Positions 1 to 8,891 of a DNA stretch of 18,991 nt are shown here, one piece after another. Location of the stretch: contig JBAYST010000016.1 of the NCBI GenBank assembly GCA_041676005.1, positions 1 through 18,991 of the forward strand, in the 5' to 3' direction. The notes under the pieces were generated by a model, which did no database searches, was not told where the DNA came from, and was given only the letters and a program-made list of their open reading frames with translations. Every line of letters begins with the position of its first letter. Within the stretch, counting starts at the first letter, position 1. The position numbers and the translations under genes were made by a program. This stretch comes from JBAYST01 sp041676005 (GTDB lineage: Bacteria; Bacillota_I; Bacilli_A; RFN20; CAG-826).

Positions 1-104
1 CACGTATTTTACCATAGTAAACAAATATTAAAAAAGAAATTTAGTCATCCGTATTTTGAAAATTGTCAAATGATGAGTAGTATTCAAATCAAATTACTCT
101 CTTA

Positions 105-133
105 TTTATATAAAAATTCTTGTTTGTTATAAT
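105..133 (+). promoter_or_regulatory. Candidate promoter of the secreted nuclease gene
   Basis: A perfect TATAAT at 128-133 is preceded by TG at 125-126, giving an extended -10 element. A weak -35 (TTTATA, 105-110) lies 17 bases upstream. The start codon at 174 follows about 35 bases after the expected transcription start, with a GAGAGGGA-type ribosome binding site at 161-168. Confidence 0.6.
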
Positions 134-173
134 GAAAAACGGAATTTTAAAAAAATAAGAGAGAGGGACGAAG

Positions 174-2147
174 ATGAAAAAGAAATATGCAGTTTCTGTC
201 TTGAGTGTGTTCGCGCTCACACTCGGTTTAATGACCTTGATGAGCAATGTCAATTTTAATAAGTTAAAAACATTTGGTAACGCATATGATGAAATCAACT
301 GCGATTATTATTTTGATCCTAATAATGGCTATACTTCGATTTACGAAATAGTGGAAAATCTCAATTACGGAGACACGACTTCTTCATATAAAACCTGGGG
401 CACTGTGACAAGGGTTTTTGGTGGTTCTTCTTCTTCGAATCCCTATCCTAATTTCTATATTCAGAGCACGGATAAATATCATAATGTCGCTGGAGTTTTG
501 ATTTATAACTGCCCCGTTAGCGTTTCAATTGGAAACGTGATCACAATCAGTGGAACCCCGATTCTTTACAATAATCTTCCTGAATTCTTAAATCCTTCTA
601 GTGGTGATATCACAATTGATTTTCTGACGAACAAATCTCCAGTTCAACCTTTTGAAACTCCGTCTTCATTTTGGCAAAATGGAACCGACTTTAATTCAAG
701 CGAATTTTTAAATGCGGCCTCGATGGGAACTAGGCTCGTGACGATTAAAAATGTCAATTTATATTTCGTCGGTTATGGAAATAATAATTATGCATTATTC
801 GATAATGATGCGACGATGGTCCCTTTTTATTATCCACTTCTCACCAATACTAATGAAATTCACGACCGGATTTATGCTTGTCAATATGAGTTGACTCATA
901 AGTCATATAATGTGACCGGAGTCTTGCAGAGTTTTATCAATGCCTCTCAAACGAGTGCTTCTTTACAACTTCTGATTCGCGACGTCAACGATATCGTCGA
1001 ATCAACTAGCGGAGGTGAAGGAGGAGAATTAGATGATTATTCTTTGACCATTGATAGCTCTAATTTCTCCTCGAGCAATTCTTATAATACGGGTAATTAT
1101 GGAGCGACCTCTGTTTCTTCTTATGCTTTTGAATATTATCGAACGGTTAAAAGTTATGACGGGTCTTTTATCACGCTTTTACCGTATCTTGAAACCTATG
1201 GCGAAGGGACTGAACCAGGAGCGATTTATAATACCTCACCAATCGTAGGGATAAATGAAATTAAAATCACTTATAAGACCGCTTCCAATAGTGGAATTGC
1301 ACCTTCTCTTTTATATGGTCTAAATGGATTTGAAGAAACTTATGATTTACCTTTATCAAATTTTGATAAAACTGAAACTATTGCAGTGGGGTCCGCTAAT
1401 TATTTCAAAATTCAAACTAGTCAAATCACTGTGTCGATTATCTCGATTGAAGTCAGTTATTCAAATAGTTCAAGTAGTGCGACTTCGTTTACGTATTCAA
1501 AATCAGGAAGCGGTGATTATCGTCTCAATCCAATGAGCTTTTCTGGTTCTCTTTACGAAGGAGTCTCCGTAGTCGTTCCGTGGAAAATCACGAGAACAGG
1601 AAACACCTACACCATCAATAAGACGAAGACTTTTAGATATTATAGCTTTAGCTATATTTATGCTAATCCAAGTCTTGTAAATCTAGCTTCTTATACCGAT
1701 CCACTTGAAGTCGCAGCGTTTTATACAATTTTTAAAACCAAGCCTGCAAATTACGTTTCTTCAAGTGAATATTGGGATGCTTATGACATATTTGGCGATA
1801 ATACCCGCTGCGTTTCTTGGTATGAGAGAACTGATGGCTATGCAACAGCAATCCCGTATAAAGCTTATGGATCAAAACCTTCTTATTATGAATTTGACAT
1901 CGCGACCTCTTCTTCTTATTCTTCAAATAATCGAGGAGTTGGAAGAGTCGTCGCTTGGGAATATGGTTTCGATCCTTTAAAGGGGGCGACTGGTTATGAT
2001 TCTTCTCCGGTTTCTATTTATACCGATGATCATTATTTCACTTTTCAAGAGTATATGAATGATGGGACATTTGGACAAAGGTTTAACGGAACGAATAAAT
2101 ATACGAGTTACATTTGGGGTGTCTCCACCACGTTGAGCTCATCGTAA
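174..2147 (+). CDS. Secreted multidomain protein with C-terminal barnase/RNase T1-like ribonuclease domain
   Basis: The 657-residue product is predicted to be exported and to cleave RNA outside the cell. Residues 1-37 form a signal peptide (MKKK, hydrophobic stretch, cut probably near the NA at 36-37). Residues about 55-150 and 160-275 read as two OB-fold-like beta domains, as found in extracellular nucleases such as YhcR. Residues 287-430 are a beta-rich module also present in the minus-strand protein at 3411-4805. The last ~150 residues resemble the microbial guanyl-specific RNases. YYEFDI (Glu573) matches the catalytic Glu73 region of barnase. NRGVGR (Arg587 and Arg591) reproduces the Arg83/Arg87 pair with the same four-residue spacing. 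TDDHYFTF (His620) matches TTDHY with His102. All four catalytic positions are therefore present. The spacing from Glu to His is longer than in barnase, suggesting a loop insertion. No barstar-like inhibitor gene is visible in the window. The nuclease call is by motif; the domain limits are approximate. Confidence 0.8.
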   Translation: MKKKYAVSVLSVFALTLGLMTLMSNVNFNKLKTFGNAYDEINCDYYFDPNNGYTSIYEIVENLNYGDTTSSYKTWGTVTRVFGGSSSSNPYPNFYIQSTDKYHNVAGVLIYNCPVSVSIGNVITISGTPILYNNLPEFLNPSSGDITIDFLTNKSPVQPFETPSSFWQNGTDFNSSEFLNAASMGTRLVTIKNVNLYFVGYGNNNYALFDNDATMVPFYYPLLTNTNEIHDRIYACQYELTHKSYNVTGVLQSFINASQTSASLQLLIRDVNDIVESTSGGEGGELDDYSLTIDSSNFSSSNSYNTGNYGATSVSSYAFEYYRTVKSYDGSFITLLPYLETYGEGTEPGAIYNTSPIVGINEIKITYKTASNSGIAPSLLYGLNGFEETYDLPLSNFDKTETIAVGSANYFKIQTSQITVSIISIEVSYSNSSSSATSFTYSKSGSGDYRLNPMSFSGSLYEGVSVVVPWKITRTGNTYTINKTKTFRYYSFSYIYANPSLVNLASYTDPLEVAAFYTIFKTKPANYVSSSEYWDAYDIFGDNTRCVSWYERTDGYATAIPYKAYGSKPSYYEFDIATSSSYSSNNRGVGRVVAWEYGFDPLKGATGYDSSPVSIYTDDHYFTFQEYMNDGTFGQRFNGTNKYTSYIWGVSTTLSSS

Positions 2148-2199
2148 TTTTATTTTCAAAATAAAAAAATAGGGATATACTGAATATGGAGGTGCTAAT

Positions 2200-3186
2200 A
2201 TGAAAAAAAATAGCAAACTTTTCTTAATCTCATCTGTTGTTTTCTCTTTGCTGATGTTCACCGCTTGTACTGGCGGGGTCTCTGTCGCAGAAGCAAATAA
2301 GAAGGTCACTGCAGCCTTTGAGAAAACTGCTACCACCCGGATTGACTCTTTTGCTTTTGACCTCGATGCGGGCCTAGACCTTTCGCTCAAATCACTCGAA
2401 GAGGGTGTTGAGGTTGACTCAATGGGCGTTAAAGGAGACATTAGTCTCGGCTTAAAAGTCAATGATCTTTGGACCGCTGATCTTCAAGCATCATTAGTCG
2501 TTGACGCTGATCTGAGCGCCAAAGAAAATGGCGAAGTCGTCTCTGAATTAGATGCAGCCGCATATGCTTATGTCAATGAAGGCTTCTTCTACGTAGATTT
2601 AAGTGAGGCTCAAAGTTTCATCGAAGAATTAATCGGTAAAGAAATCACGATGGCATTAAAAGGTAAAGGTGAAATGCCAGGTCCTCTAGCAGAACTTCTA
2701 GAGTACGACCCTGATGAAGTTTTCGAATTACCTTTTGACCAAGAACAATTGCTCAGTTATGTCAGTGAAATTAACGGAGTCACTGCTTCGATTAAAAACG
2801 GAGAAATAATTGTCACTTATAAAGTTACGGTAGAAGATATCGCAAATATCTATATCAAAACTTTGCTTGATTCTGAAATGCCTGATTCTGAAATGCCTGA
2901 TTCTGAAGATGTTTCTTCTATAAAAGCGGAGTTCTTAGAGATGCTTAATCAAGTTTTGAGAATCACCACCGCTGAAATCACGATTGGAGTCGGTAGAGAT
3001 GGATTCATCAGTAAATTATATTTAGATTTAGATGCTGGGATTACGATTCCAGTGGATGAAGATCCAGCCATGAAAATCGATTTCAAAGGACATGTCCACA
3101 TCGACATCAAAAATATCAATAAAACAATTTCTATCGCCTTCCCGGCTGACCTTGATTCATATCCTGATTTCAATTTTGAAGGTTAA
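2200..3186 (+). CDS. Putative lipoprotein of unknown function
   Basis: The 328-residue product begins MKKNSK, followed by a hydrophobic segment and a lipobox-like FTAC with Cys23. It is therefore probably lipid-anchored on the outer face of the membrane; the Phe at -3 is not ideal for a lipobox. The mature part is acidic and alternates beta-type repeats (Asp-Leu-Asp, Gly-Leu-Lys patterns), in the style of lipid- or ligand-carrying lipoproteins, but no family is recognised. Residues 224-236 are a short repeat DSEMP-DSEMP-DSE encoded by a 15-base tandem repeat. A strong ribosome binding site (GGAGGTG, 2188-2194) lies five bases before the ATG. The gene starts 52 bases after the secreted nuclease gene and could be cotranscribed with it. 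A TATACT at 2175-2180 could also provide its own weak promoter. It ends 22 bases before a clear terminator. Confidence 0.8.
   Translation: MKKNSKLFLISSVVFSLLMFTACTGGVSVAEANKKVTAAFEKTATTRIDSFAFDLDAGLDLSLKSLEEGVEVDSMGVKGDISLGLKVNDLWTADLQASLVVDADLSAKENGEVVSELDAAAYAYVNEGFFYVDLSEAQSFIEELIGKEITMALKGKGEMPGPLAELLEYDPDEVFELPFDQEQLLSYVSEINGVTASIKNGEIIVTYKVTVEDIANIYIKTLLDSEMPDSEMPDSEDVSSIKAEFLEMLNQVLRITTAEITIGVGRDGFISKLYLDLDAGITIPVDEDPAMKIDFKGHVHIDIKNINKTISIAFPADLDSYPDFNFEG
2869..2907 (+). repeat. 15-base tandem repeat, 2.6 copies, in the lipoprotein gene
   Basis: The unit GATTCTGAAATGCCT is repeated identically at 2869-2883 and 2884-2898 and in part at 2899-2907, giving the peptide DSEMPDSEMPDSE. The length keeps the reading frame, so copy-number change would only lengthen an acidic spacer. 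Confidence 0.9.
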
Positions 3187-3208
3187 AAACGTTTTATTCC
3201 ACATTACG

Positions 3209-3232
3209 GCCACGGTTTTCCGTGGCTTTTTT
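3209..3232 (+). terminator. Rho-independent terminator after the lipoprotein gene
   Basis: A perfect 7-bp stem (GCCACGG / CCGTGGC, 3209-3215 and 3220-3226) with a TTTT loop is followed by six T residues. It lies 22 bases after the lipoprotein stop codon. Confidence 0.93.
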
Positions 3233-3326
3233 ATAACTCGTAAATGAAATGTAGAGCAAGAAAAAAATATTACATTTAATTAAAGGTTGTAAATCTTTAA
3301 AGATATTATGTATTTTAAAGTGTTGT

Positions 3327-3370
3327 TCACTTAAAAAAATCCACATGGTATCACGTGGATTTTAAAGTGA
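3327..3370 (-). terminator. Long hairpin terminator of the 3411-4805 gene
   Basis: Arms AAAATCCAC (3336-3344) and GTGGATTTT (3355-3363) pair around a 10-base loop. The stem extends through TCACTT (3327-3332) and AAGTGA (3365-3370). On the minus strand the inner stem is followed by seven T residues. The hairpin starts about 40 bases beyond the stop codon at 3411. The plus-strand side is less T-rich, so it mainly serves the minus-strand gene. Confidence 0.85.
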
Positions 3371-3410
3371 TTTTGTTCTATAGCATCAATCTTGATATTG
3401 AGTTTTTTTC

Positions 3411-4805
3411 TTATCTTGGAATACGAGCGAAAATCGGATTGCTAAAAGATAATTCGTAATTAGGTAAGGGAGTGGCGATTCCATATGCATCGCTTCCAAC
3501 GCCTGAACCATAATTGACTCCTTGAAGTTCGATACGCTCAATATAAATTGGTTGCTCATCAAAGTCTTCTTCAGCATAGAAAGCTTCGGTTTCTTCAAAA
3601 ACTTTTATTCCGTTTATGAATACACGATAGTCGTTGCCATAAATTTCGAACTTAACGTTAAAGAAAGGGAGATTAATCGTTTCGTAAGCTTCTCGTAAGG
3701 TTAGTTCTCCATCGACGATTAAGGTCTCATCTGGATCTTGAAAACGATATTCGTCTTTACTTGAATCATAAGCAAAATTAGTGAAGAACCGGCCAGTATA
3801 GGTATCGTCACGGCCCAATGTATTAACTCCAACAAGAGGATCAAAGTTGTCATTTCCAATATATGATTGAAGCCAAATATAATCATTATTATCGGGGAAA
3901 ACTTCATGATTGGTAGTGCTAAGAGCAAGCCATGGCGCAGCGCAGAAGAAAGCATTTGGATCATAGAAAACCTTAGGATCAACCATCACTGTGGTGGTGA
4001 CCTCCATCCAATAACTGGTTGTGTTGCCATGAGGAGTAGCAGTAAAATCCTTTTCTCCAGCTACTAAAGCGTAATTGCGAGAACTGATTCCGTTAAAGCG
4101 ATACCAAGAATTGTTTCTCTCATCGGTAGTTCCAGTAGAATAATTATTATTTGTCGGAGTTGGATTTGTTTTAAACCTCACTAAGTCATGTCCAATTTCA
4201 TAACTTTTTGCGTAAGAACGAGCTCCAGTATAATGGTTTACTTGAGGATCGATGATAAAATCGTCATCTACTTCGTGGTCACACGTATAACTAAAGGTAA
4301 TCTCGTCAATCGTCACATCAGTGGTCGAAGGTGTAAGAATGAGCAAATAGCCATAAGAGCCAAAGCCATCTCCCAAATCCATCGCTACATCACTAGATAA
4401 GAGGTTTTCTGCAACAGGTGAAAAATTTTCGAACATAGTCCGAGTCGAGATTGCATAAAGCGGTCCGCCTGAAAAACTAACTTTTACAGATGATAAACCA
4501 TTAATAACAGTTAGATTGAGCAAAACTCCAGGTGTTTTTTCATCGGTTGCTGAAAGAATGAGAAAATGGTCAGACGTCAAAGAAGAATTGGTCGAATAAT
4601 ATAACGTCATCACTTCATCTTTGATTTCGCCAATTTTTTCCGCGCCTTCACCAGGGCCATCACTAACTTTCAAAGTGTGAGTGTAAGAGGTAGGACCGGC
4701 GAAAAGATGAAAAAGGGAGACTAAACGGTTTGATAAAACAAGACCGATAAGGGTGATAAAAGTCAAGGTGAGAGCAGAAACATGTTTCAATGTTTTTCTT
4801 TTCAT
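3411..4805 (-). CDS. Secreted protein of unknown function with shared beta-rich module and LamG-like C-terminus
   Basis: The 464-residue product starts MKRKTLKH with a hydrophobic segment at about 9-36, so it is probably exported or N-terminally anchored. Residues about 85-175 align by eye with residues 340-430 of the nuclease protein at 174-2147. Both carry a G-V/A-L/I-x-N strand, then V/I-K-V/I, and end in an I-x-x-I-x-F/V-S/x-Y strand. The remaining ~290 residues are rich in Tyr, Asn and Thr. Near residue 400 they contain VKFEIYGNDYRVFINGIKVF, which resembles the closing strands of laminin-G/concanavalin-like carbohydrate-binding sandwiches. No catalytic motif was recognised. The ATG has an AAGGAAG ribosome binding site about eight bases upstream. 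The gene is monocistronic, convergent with the lipoprotein gene and separated from the ATPase operon by 289 bases. A role in binding surface polymers or host glycans is only a guess. Confidence 0.72.
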   Translation of the reverse strand: MKRKTLKHVSALTLTFITLIGLVLSNRLVSLFHLFAGPTSYTHTLKVSDGPGEGAEKIGEIKDEVMTLYYSTNSSLTSDHFLILSATDEKTPGVLLNLTVINGLSSVKVSFSGGPLYAISTRTMFENFSPVAENLLSSDVAMDLGDGFGSYGYLLILTPSTTDVTIDEITFSYTCDHEVDDDFIIDPQVNHYTGARSYAKSYEIGHDLVRFKTNPTPTNNNYSTGTTDERNNSWYRFNGISSRNYALVAGEKDFTATPHGNTTSYWMEVTTTVMVDPKVFYDPNAFFCAAPWLALSTTNHEVFPDNNDYIWLQSYIGNDNFDPLVGVNTLGRDDTYTGRFFTNFAYDSSKDEYRFQDPDETLIVDGELTLREAYETINLPFFNVKFEIYGNDYRVFINGIKVFEETEAFYAEEDFDEQPIYIERIELQGVNYGSGVGSDAYGIATPLPNYELSFSNPIFARIPR

Positions 4806-4846
4806 CTAAATTACTTCCTTTTCTATTTTTATGTTTGCTCAATTTC

Positions 4847-4875
4847 ATACTAACAATTAAAAATGTTTAAATCAA
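4847..4875 (-). promoter_or_regulatory. Candidate promoter of the 3411-4805 gene
   Basis: On the minus strand TTGATT (4870-4875) and TAGTAT (4847-4852) are 17 bases apart, each matching four of six consensus positions. The start codon lies about 35 bases after the expected transcription start. Confidence 0.4.
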
Positions 4876-5094
4876 CACTGCTAAAGTGTGAGTTTTTCTT
4901 TTTTTAATATAACTAAGAAATAAAAAGAATAGGCAAGACCTAAGTATTTATATTTTGCAGCATTTATAAAAACAATTTTAAAGCAATGTCCCAATTGATT
5001 TTAAATGTACCAAAATCGCTGTTTATTTGAAGATGAGATTAACAATCTCAAAAATTACGTAAAACTCGAACTTTTTTAAAAAGTACTTTTTAAT

Positions 5095-5733
5095 TTACTT
5101 TCCGTTATTGCGTTTGATGATGATCTCTTTAGACTTCATGATTCGAATGGTATTTGATAATTCATTATCGGAAAGTTTTTGTTCGACAATTTTAATATTC
5201 GCCATCAATTCTTCAATGACAATATGTTCGATCGCATTGACTCGACGTCTAGTTTTACTAATTTCTTCACTTAAAACATTCACGCTTCCTTCTAGTGAAG
5301 CTAGGGTAATGAGTTCTTCACTGATGTGAGACGCTAAAATCATCAAGTCATCAAAAACAACACTTGAGTTATTAAGACTATAAGTCGGTTTATATGTCAG
5401 AGAATGATTTTCTTTTTCAATAGAGGGGATCCGCACCCCCATCATTTCTTTTGTCGAAATTTTAAGTCCTAACGTCGAACTGGTCTCAAGGCTTTTAGAA
5501 AATAATTGTAAATCGTTTTCATACACACGAGCTTTTTGATACATCTTCAAAAGTCTGATCAGATCTTCTTGAACTCGTTCTTTTAAATTCCGATAATCGG
5601 TGACGAGTTCCATGAAAAGACGAATCATTTCATCTTGCTTATCCTTAAGCAATTTATGACCCCGCCTTGAAGTGGCTAGCTTCTGCTTGAGTCTCAGCAA
5701 CTCCATCCGTGTATGATTGACGACTTCACTCAT
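5095..5733 (-). CDS. ntpD: V-type ATPase central stalk subunit D
   Basis: The 212-residue protein is the central rotor shaft that turns inside the A3B3 head. Typical features are the N-terminal helix with R-M-E-L-L-R-L-K-Q-K-L and the charged, coiled-coil-forming long helices at both ends (about 5-75 and 150-205). The length is normal for NtpD. The start codon is two bases after the ntpB stop, with an AAGGT ribosome binding site inside the end of ntpB, so translation is probably coupled. It is the last gene of the ATPase operon. No ntpH or ntpJ follows; the next gene downstream is an unrelated secreted-protein gene. No convincing rho-independent terminator is visible after it, only AT-rich weak hairpins. 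Confidence 0.95.
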   Translation of the reverse strand: MSEVVNHTRMELLRLKQKLATSRRGHKLLKDKQDEMIRLFMELVTDYRNLKERVQEDLIRLLKMYQKARVYENDLQLFSKSLETSSTLGLKISTKEMMGVRIPSIEKENHSLTYKPTYSLNNSSVVFDDLMILASHISEELITLASLEGSVNVLSEEISKTRRRVNAIEHIVIEELMANIKIVEQKLSDNELSNTIRIMKSKEIIIKRNNGK

Positions 5734-5735
5734 GG

Positions 5736-7118
5736 TTATCTTTTACCTTCAATGTAGTATTTTTCAACAAATTCCGGTTTGATTCGCTTGAGTTCACTTT
5801 TTGGAAACATCGAAAGTAGTTCCCAACTTAAATCAAGCGTATCAAAGATCGAACGATTCGTTTTAAAACCTTGCCCGATATAGAGTTTTTCAAATTGCTC
5901 TGCAAAACGGGCATATGTCTGATCGGTTTTCGATAGAGCACTATCGCCTAAGATGGTGGCTAGTTCTTTAGCTTCTTTACCACGCGAATAACTAGCGAAG
6001 AGTTGATTTAAAACATTAGCGTGATCTTCTCTAGTTTTGCCTTCACCGATTCCTTTATCTTTTAGTCTTGATAAAGAAGGCAAAACATCGACTGCAGGTT
6101 CAATCCCTTGCATCGTCAGTTTACGCGACATGATGATCTGACCTTCGGTAATATATCCGGTTAAATCTGGAATCGGATGAGTTTTATCATCTTCAGGCAT
6201 CGTTAAAATCGGAAGTTGAGTAATCGAACCGACTTGACCTTTAATTCGGCCTGCTCTTTCATAAAGCGAGGCTAAATCGGTATACATATAACCAGGATAT
6301 CCTCGTCGCCCAGGAACTTCTTTACGGGCAGCGCTAATTTCTCTTAATGCTTCGGCATAGTTAGTTAAATCAGTGAGAATGACTAAGACATGCATCCCTA
6401 GATCATAGGCGAGATATTCTGCAGCGGTAATCGCCATCCGAGGGGTAGCAATTCGTTCCACCGCTGGATCATTAGCAAGATTGATGAACATGACGGTTTT
6501 GGCTAGTGCACCGCTATCTTTAAATGATTCGGTGAAAAAGTTTGCTTCTTCAAAGGTGATTCCAACTGCGGCAAAGACGACTGCAAATTTTTCATCACTA
6601 TTTAAGACACAAGCTTGTTTGACGATTTGTGCGGCTAGTTTGTTATGCGCTAGCCCACTAGCAGAGAAAATCGGAAGTTTTTGACCTCTTACCAAAGTAT
6701 TTAAACCATCGATAGACGAGACTCCTGTTTGAATGAATTCGTTTGGATAATCTCGCGCGACTGGATTAAGTGGACTTCCGTTGATATCGAGTCTTTTACT
6801 TGCAATAATCGGTCCTTTATCGTCTAATGGTCTACCTAATCCATCAAAGACTCGACCTAAAAGATGTTCAGAAACATCTAAAGTAATACTCTTTCCTAAG
6901 AAGGTCGCTTTTGCGTCGTCGATTTTTAAACCTTGGGAGGATTCAAAAAGTTGGACTAAAACTTTATCATCATCGACTTCTAAAACACGTCCTAAACGTT
7001 CATTTGATTTATAAGGTTTAATCGAGACGAGTTCATCGTATTTAACATCACTTGTCTTTTCAACAAGCATCAGAGGTCCGACGACTTCTTTAATTGTTTT
7101 AAATGCTTTAGTGGCCAT
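5736..7118 (-). CDS. ntpB: V-type ATPase non-catalytic head subunit B
   Basis: The 460-residue protein is the regulatory subunit that alternates with A in the hexameric head. It has the B-type N-terminal barrel and the nucleotide-fold region, but the P-loop is replaced by SGLAHNKLA, as expected for a non-catalytic subunit. The segment VLPSLSRLKDKGIGEGKT carries the arginine finger (Arg351, matching Arg350 of E. hirae NtpB), which reaches into the catalytic site of A. Length and full-length similarity to the family look normal. The gene begins three bases after ntpA, with AAAGGAG as ribosome binding site. Confidence 0.97.
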   Translation of the reverse strand: MATKAFKTIKEVVGPLMLVEKTSDVKYDELVSIKPYKSNERLGRVLEVDDDKVLVQLFESSQGLKIDDAKATFLGKSITLDVSEHLLGRVFDGLGRPLDDKGPIIASKRLDINGSPLNPVARDYPNEFIQTGVSSIDGLNTLVRGQKLPIFSASGLAHNKLAAQIVKQACVLNSDEKFAVVFAAVGITFEEANFFTESFKDSGALAKTVMFINLANDPAVERIATPRMAITAAEYLAYDLGMHVLVILTDLTNYAEALREISAARKEVPGRRGYPGYMYTDLASLYERAGRIKGQVGSITQLPILTMPEDDKTHPIPDLTGYITEGQIIMSRKLTMQGIEPAVDVLPSLSRLKDKGIGEGKTREDHANVLNQLFASYSRGKEAKELATILGDSALSKTDQTYARFAEQFEKLYIGQGFKTNRSIFDTLDLSWELLSMFPKSELKRIKPEFVEKYYIEGKR

Positions 7119-7121
7119 AGT

Positions 7122-8882
7122 TTACTCCTTTAAAAGAGCACCGAAATCAAGTTCAAGTTGTTCAACTGTCTTTTGATACTCTTTTTCAAATTTCGCTTCT
7201 TTGACGTATTTGAGTTTGGCAATTTTTTCATTGACACTTAAAAATTCAATCTTCTCAAAGCGAATGCCTTTTTTGACGATTTCTTGGGCGATGTCATACC
7301 AGCGTAAAATCACATCGAGCATCTTTGATTGTTTGCTTAAAGAAGTATAACTATCGACGTCATCAAAGGCGTCTTGTTGTAAATAGTCTTCTCTTAACAT
7401 CTGCGCTGCGTGAAGTGTCACACGGTCTTTACTGCTCAATGCGTCGATCCCGACTAATTGGACGATCTCTAGTAAAGAAGCTTCTTCTTGCAACATCGCA
7501 GAAGTTTTTTTTGTATGTTCTTCCCAAGTGCTATCAATGTGATCGCTGATGTTCTTTCGAACGATATCACTATATAAAGAATATGATTTTAACCAATCAA
7601 TTGCAGGGAAATGCCGGCGATTTGCAAGATTATTGCTCAAACTCCAAAATACTTTGACAATTCGCAGAGTCGCTTGTGAAACCGGTTCACTAGTGTCTCC
7701 TCCTGGAGGCGAGACCGCACCTATTGCAGTCACTGCGCCTTCAAGATGGCTTCCTAAAGTTTCGACGATTCCTGCTCGTTCATAAAACTCGGCTAGTCGA
7801 GAGGAAAGATAAGCAGGATAGCCTTCTTCACCAGGCATTTCTTCAAGGCGAGAGCTCATTTCTCTTAAAGCTTCAGCCCACCGTGAAGTCGAATCGGCCA
7901 TTACCGCGACTTTATAACCCATATCTCGATAATATTCTGCGATGGTGATTCCGGTATAAATGCTCGCTTCACGAGCCGCAACCGGCATATTTGAGGTATT
8001 CGCGATCAAGACCGTCCGGTTCATCAAAGATGCTCCGGTACGCGGATCGACGAGTTCAGGGAATTCGTTTAAAACGTCGGTCATCTCATTTCCCCGTTCA
8101 CCACAACCAATATAGATGATGATATCGGCGTCAACCCATTTTGCTAGTTGATGTTGAACGACGGTTTTACCACTGCCAAAAGGTCCAGGGATCGCGGCGA
8201 TACCACCATTGGCGATTGGAAAGAGCGTATCGATGACTCGTTGTCCGGTGATCATCGGACGTTTAGGAGCGACTTTTTTAATGTAGGGACGTTTAAGACG
8301 GACCGGCCATTTTTGCACCATGGTCAGTTCGACCACTTCCCCATTTTTATTTTTTATAGTGGCGATGACTTCACTGATCGTCTTTTCGCCGCTACCGATT
8401 GTCAAAAGCGTTCCCTCTAGATTTGGAGGGACCATGATTTTATGATTGACAGAAATCGATTCTTGAACTGTCCCTAAAACCATTCCCGCACTCAATTTAT
8501 CACCGACTTTAGCTAGAGGAACAAAATCCCATTTCTTCGATCGGTCGAGTTTAGGAACTTCAATTCCAACTGGAATTTGTGAACCAGCTTTATCATAGAT
8601 TGCCGTTAAAGGACGTTGAATCCCATCATAAATGCTTTCGATCAGTCCAGGTCCTAATTCCACTGGAAGAGGTTCATAAGTGAAAAATACTGGCTCTCCA
8701 GGACCGATTCCGGCGGTTTCTTCATAGACTTGAATGCTCGCTAAATCGCCGCGTAATTCAATGACTTCACCGATGAGACGTTTATGACCGACACGGACCA
8801 CGTCATAAACTTGGACTTCTTCCATATTCCGCGCGACGATTAAGGGACCGGCGACTTTTTTTATAAAACCATGTTTTTCCAT
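7122..8882 (-). CDS. ntpA: V-type ATPase catalytic head subunit A
   Basis: The 586-residue protein hydrolyses (or makes) ATP in the cytosolic head. The Walker A motif is GPFGSGKT at 233-240 (Lys239). The catalytic glutamate is in GERGNE (Glu262), and the Walker B region with its downstream helix reads VAVMADSTSRWAEALREMS. The non-homologous insertion typical of V/A-type A subunits, absent from F-type beta, is present before the P-loop (about residues 110-200). Length is normal. AGGAGT lies about six bases before the ATG. The gap to ntpG is nine bases. Confidence 0.97.
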   Translation of the reverse strand: MEKHGFIKKVAGPLIVARNMEEVQVYDVVRVGHKRLIGEVIELRGDLASIQVYEETAGIGPGEPVFFTYEPLPVELGPGLIESIYDGIQRPLTAIYDKAGSQIPVGIEVPKLDRSKKWDFVPLAKVGDKLSAGMVLGTVQESISVNHKIMVPPNLEGTLLTIGSGEKTISEVIATIKNKNGEVVELTMVQKWPVRLKRPYIKKVAPKRPMITGQRVIDTLFPIANGGIAAIPGPFGSGKTVVQHQLAKWVDADIIIYIGCGERGNEMTDVLNEFPELVDPRTGASLMNRTVLIANTSNMPVAAREASIYTGITIAEYYRDMGYKVAVMADSTSRWAEALREMSSRLEEMPGEEGYPAYLSSRLAEFYERAGIVETLGSHLEGAVTAIGAVSPPGGDTSEPVSQATLRIVKVFWSLSNNLANRRHFPAIDWLKSYSLYSDIVRKNISDHIDSTWEEHTKKTSAMLQEEASLLEIVQLVGIDALSSKDRVTLHAAQMLREDYLQQDAFDDVDSYTSLSKQSKMLDVILRWYDIAQEIVKKGIRFEKIEFLSVNEKIAKLKYVKEAKFEKEYQKTVEQLELDFGALLKE

Positions 8883-8891
8883 ATGTGACTC

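Noticed and set aside
1..132. Plus-strand frame open from the window edge to a TAA at 130-132 (43 codons), possibly the 3' end of an upstream gene
   Set aside because: It runs into the promoter TATAAT, shows no recognisable family pattern, and a 43-codon open stretch can occur by chance; the sequence beyond the edge is needed.
5034..5050. Hairpin TGAGATT-AAC-AATCTCA downstream of ntpD as an operon terminator
   Set aside because: The T-run lies before the hairpin in the direction of transcription rather than after it, so it does not have the rho-independent form; the nearby AT-only palindromes at 5070-5091 are also weak.
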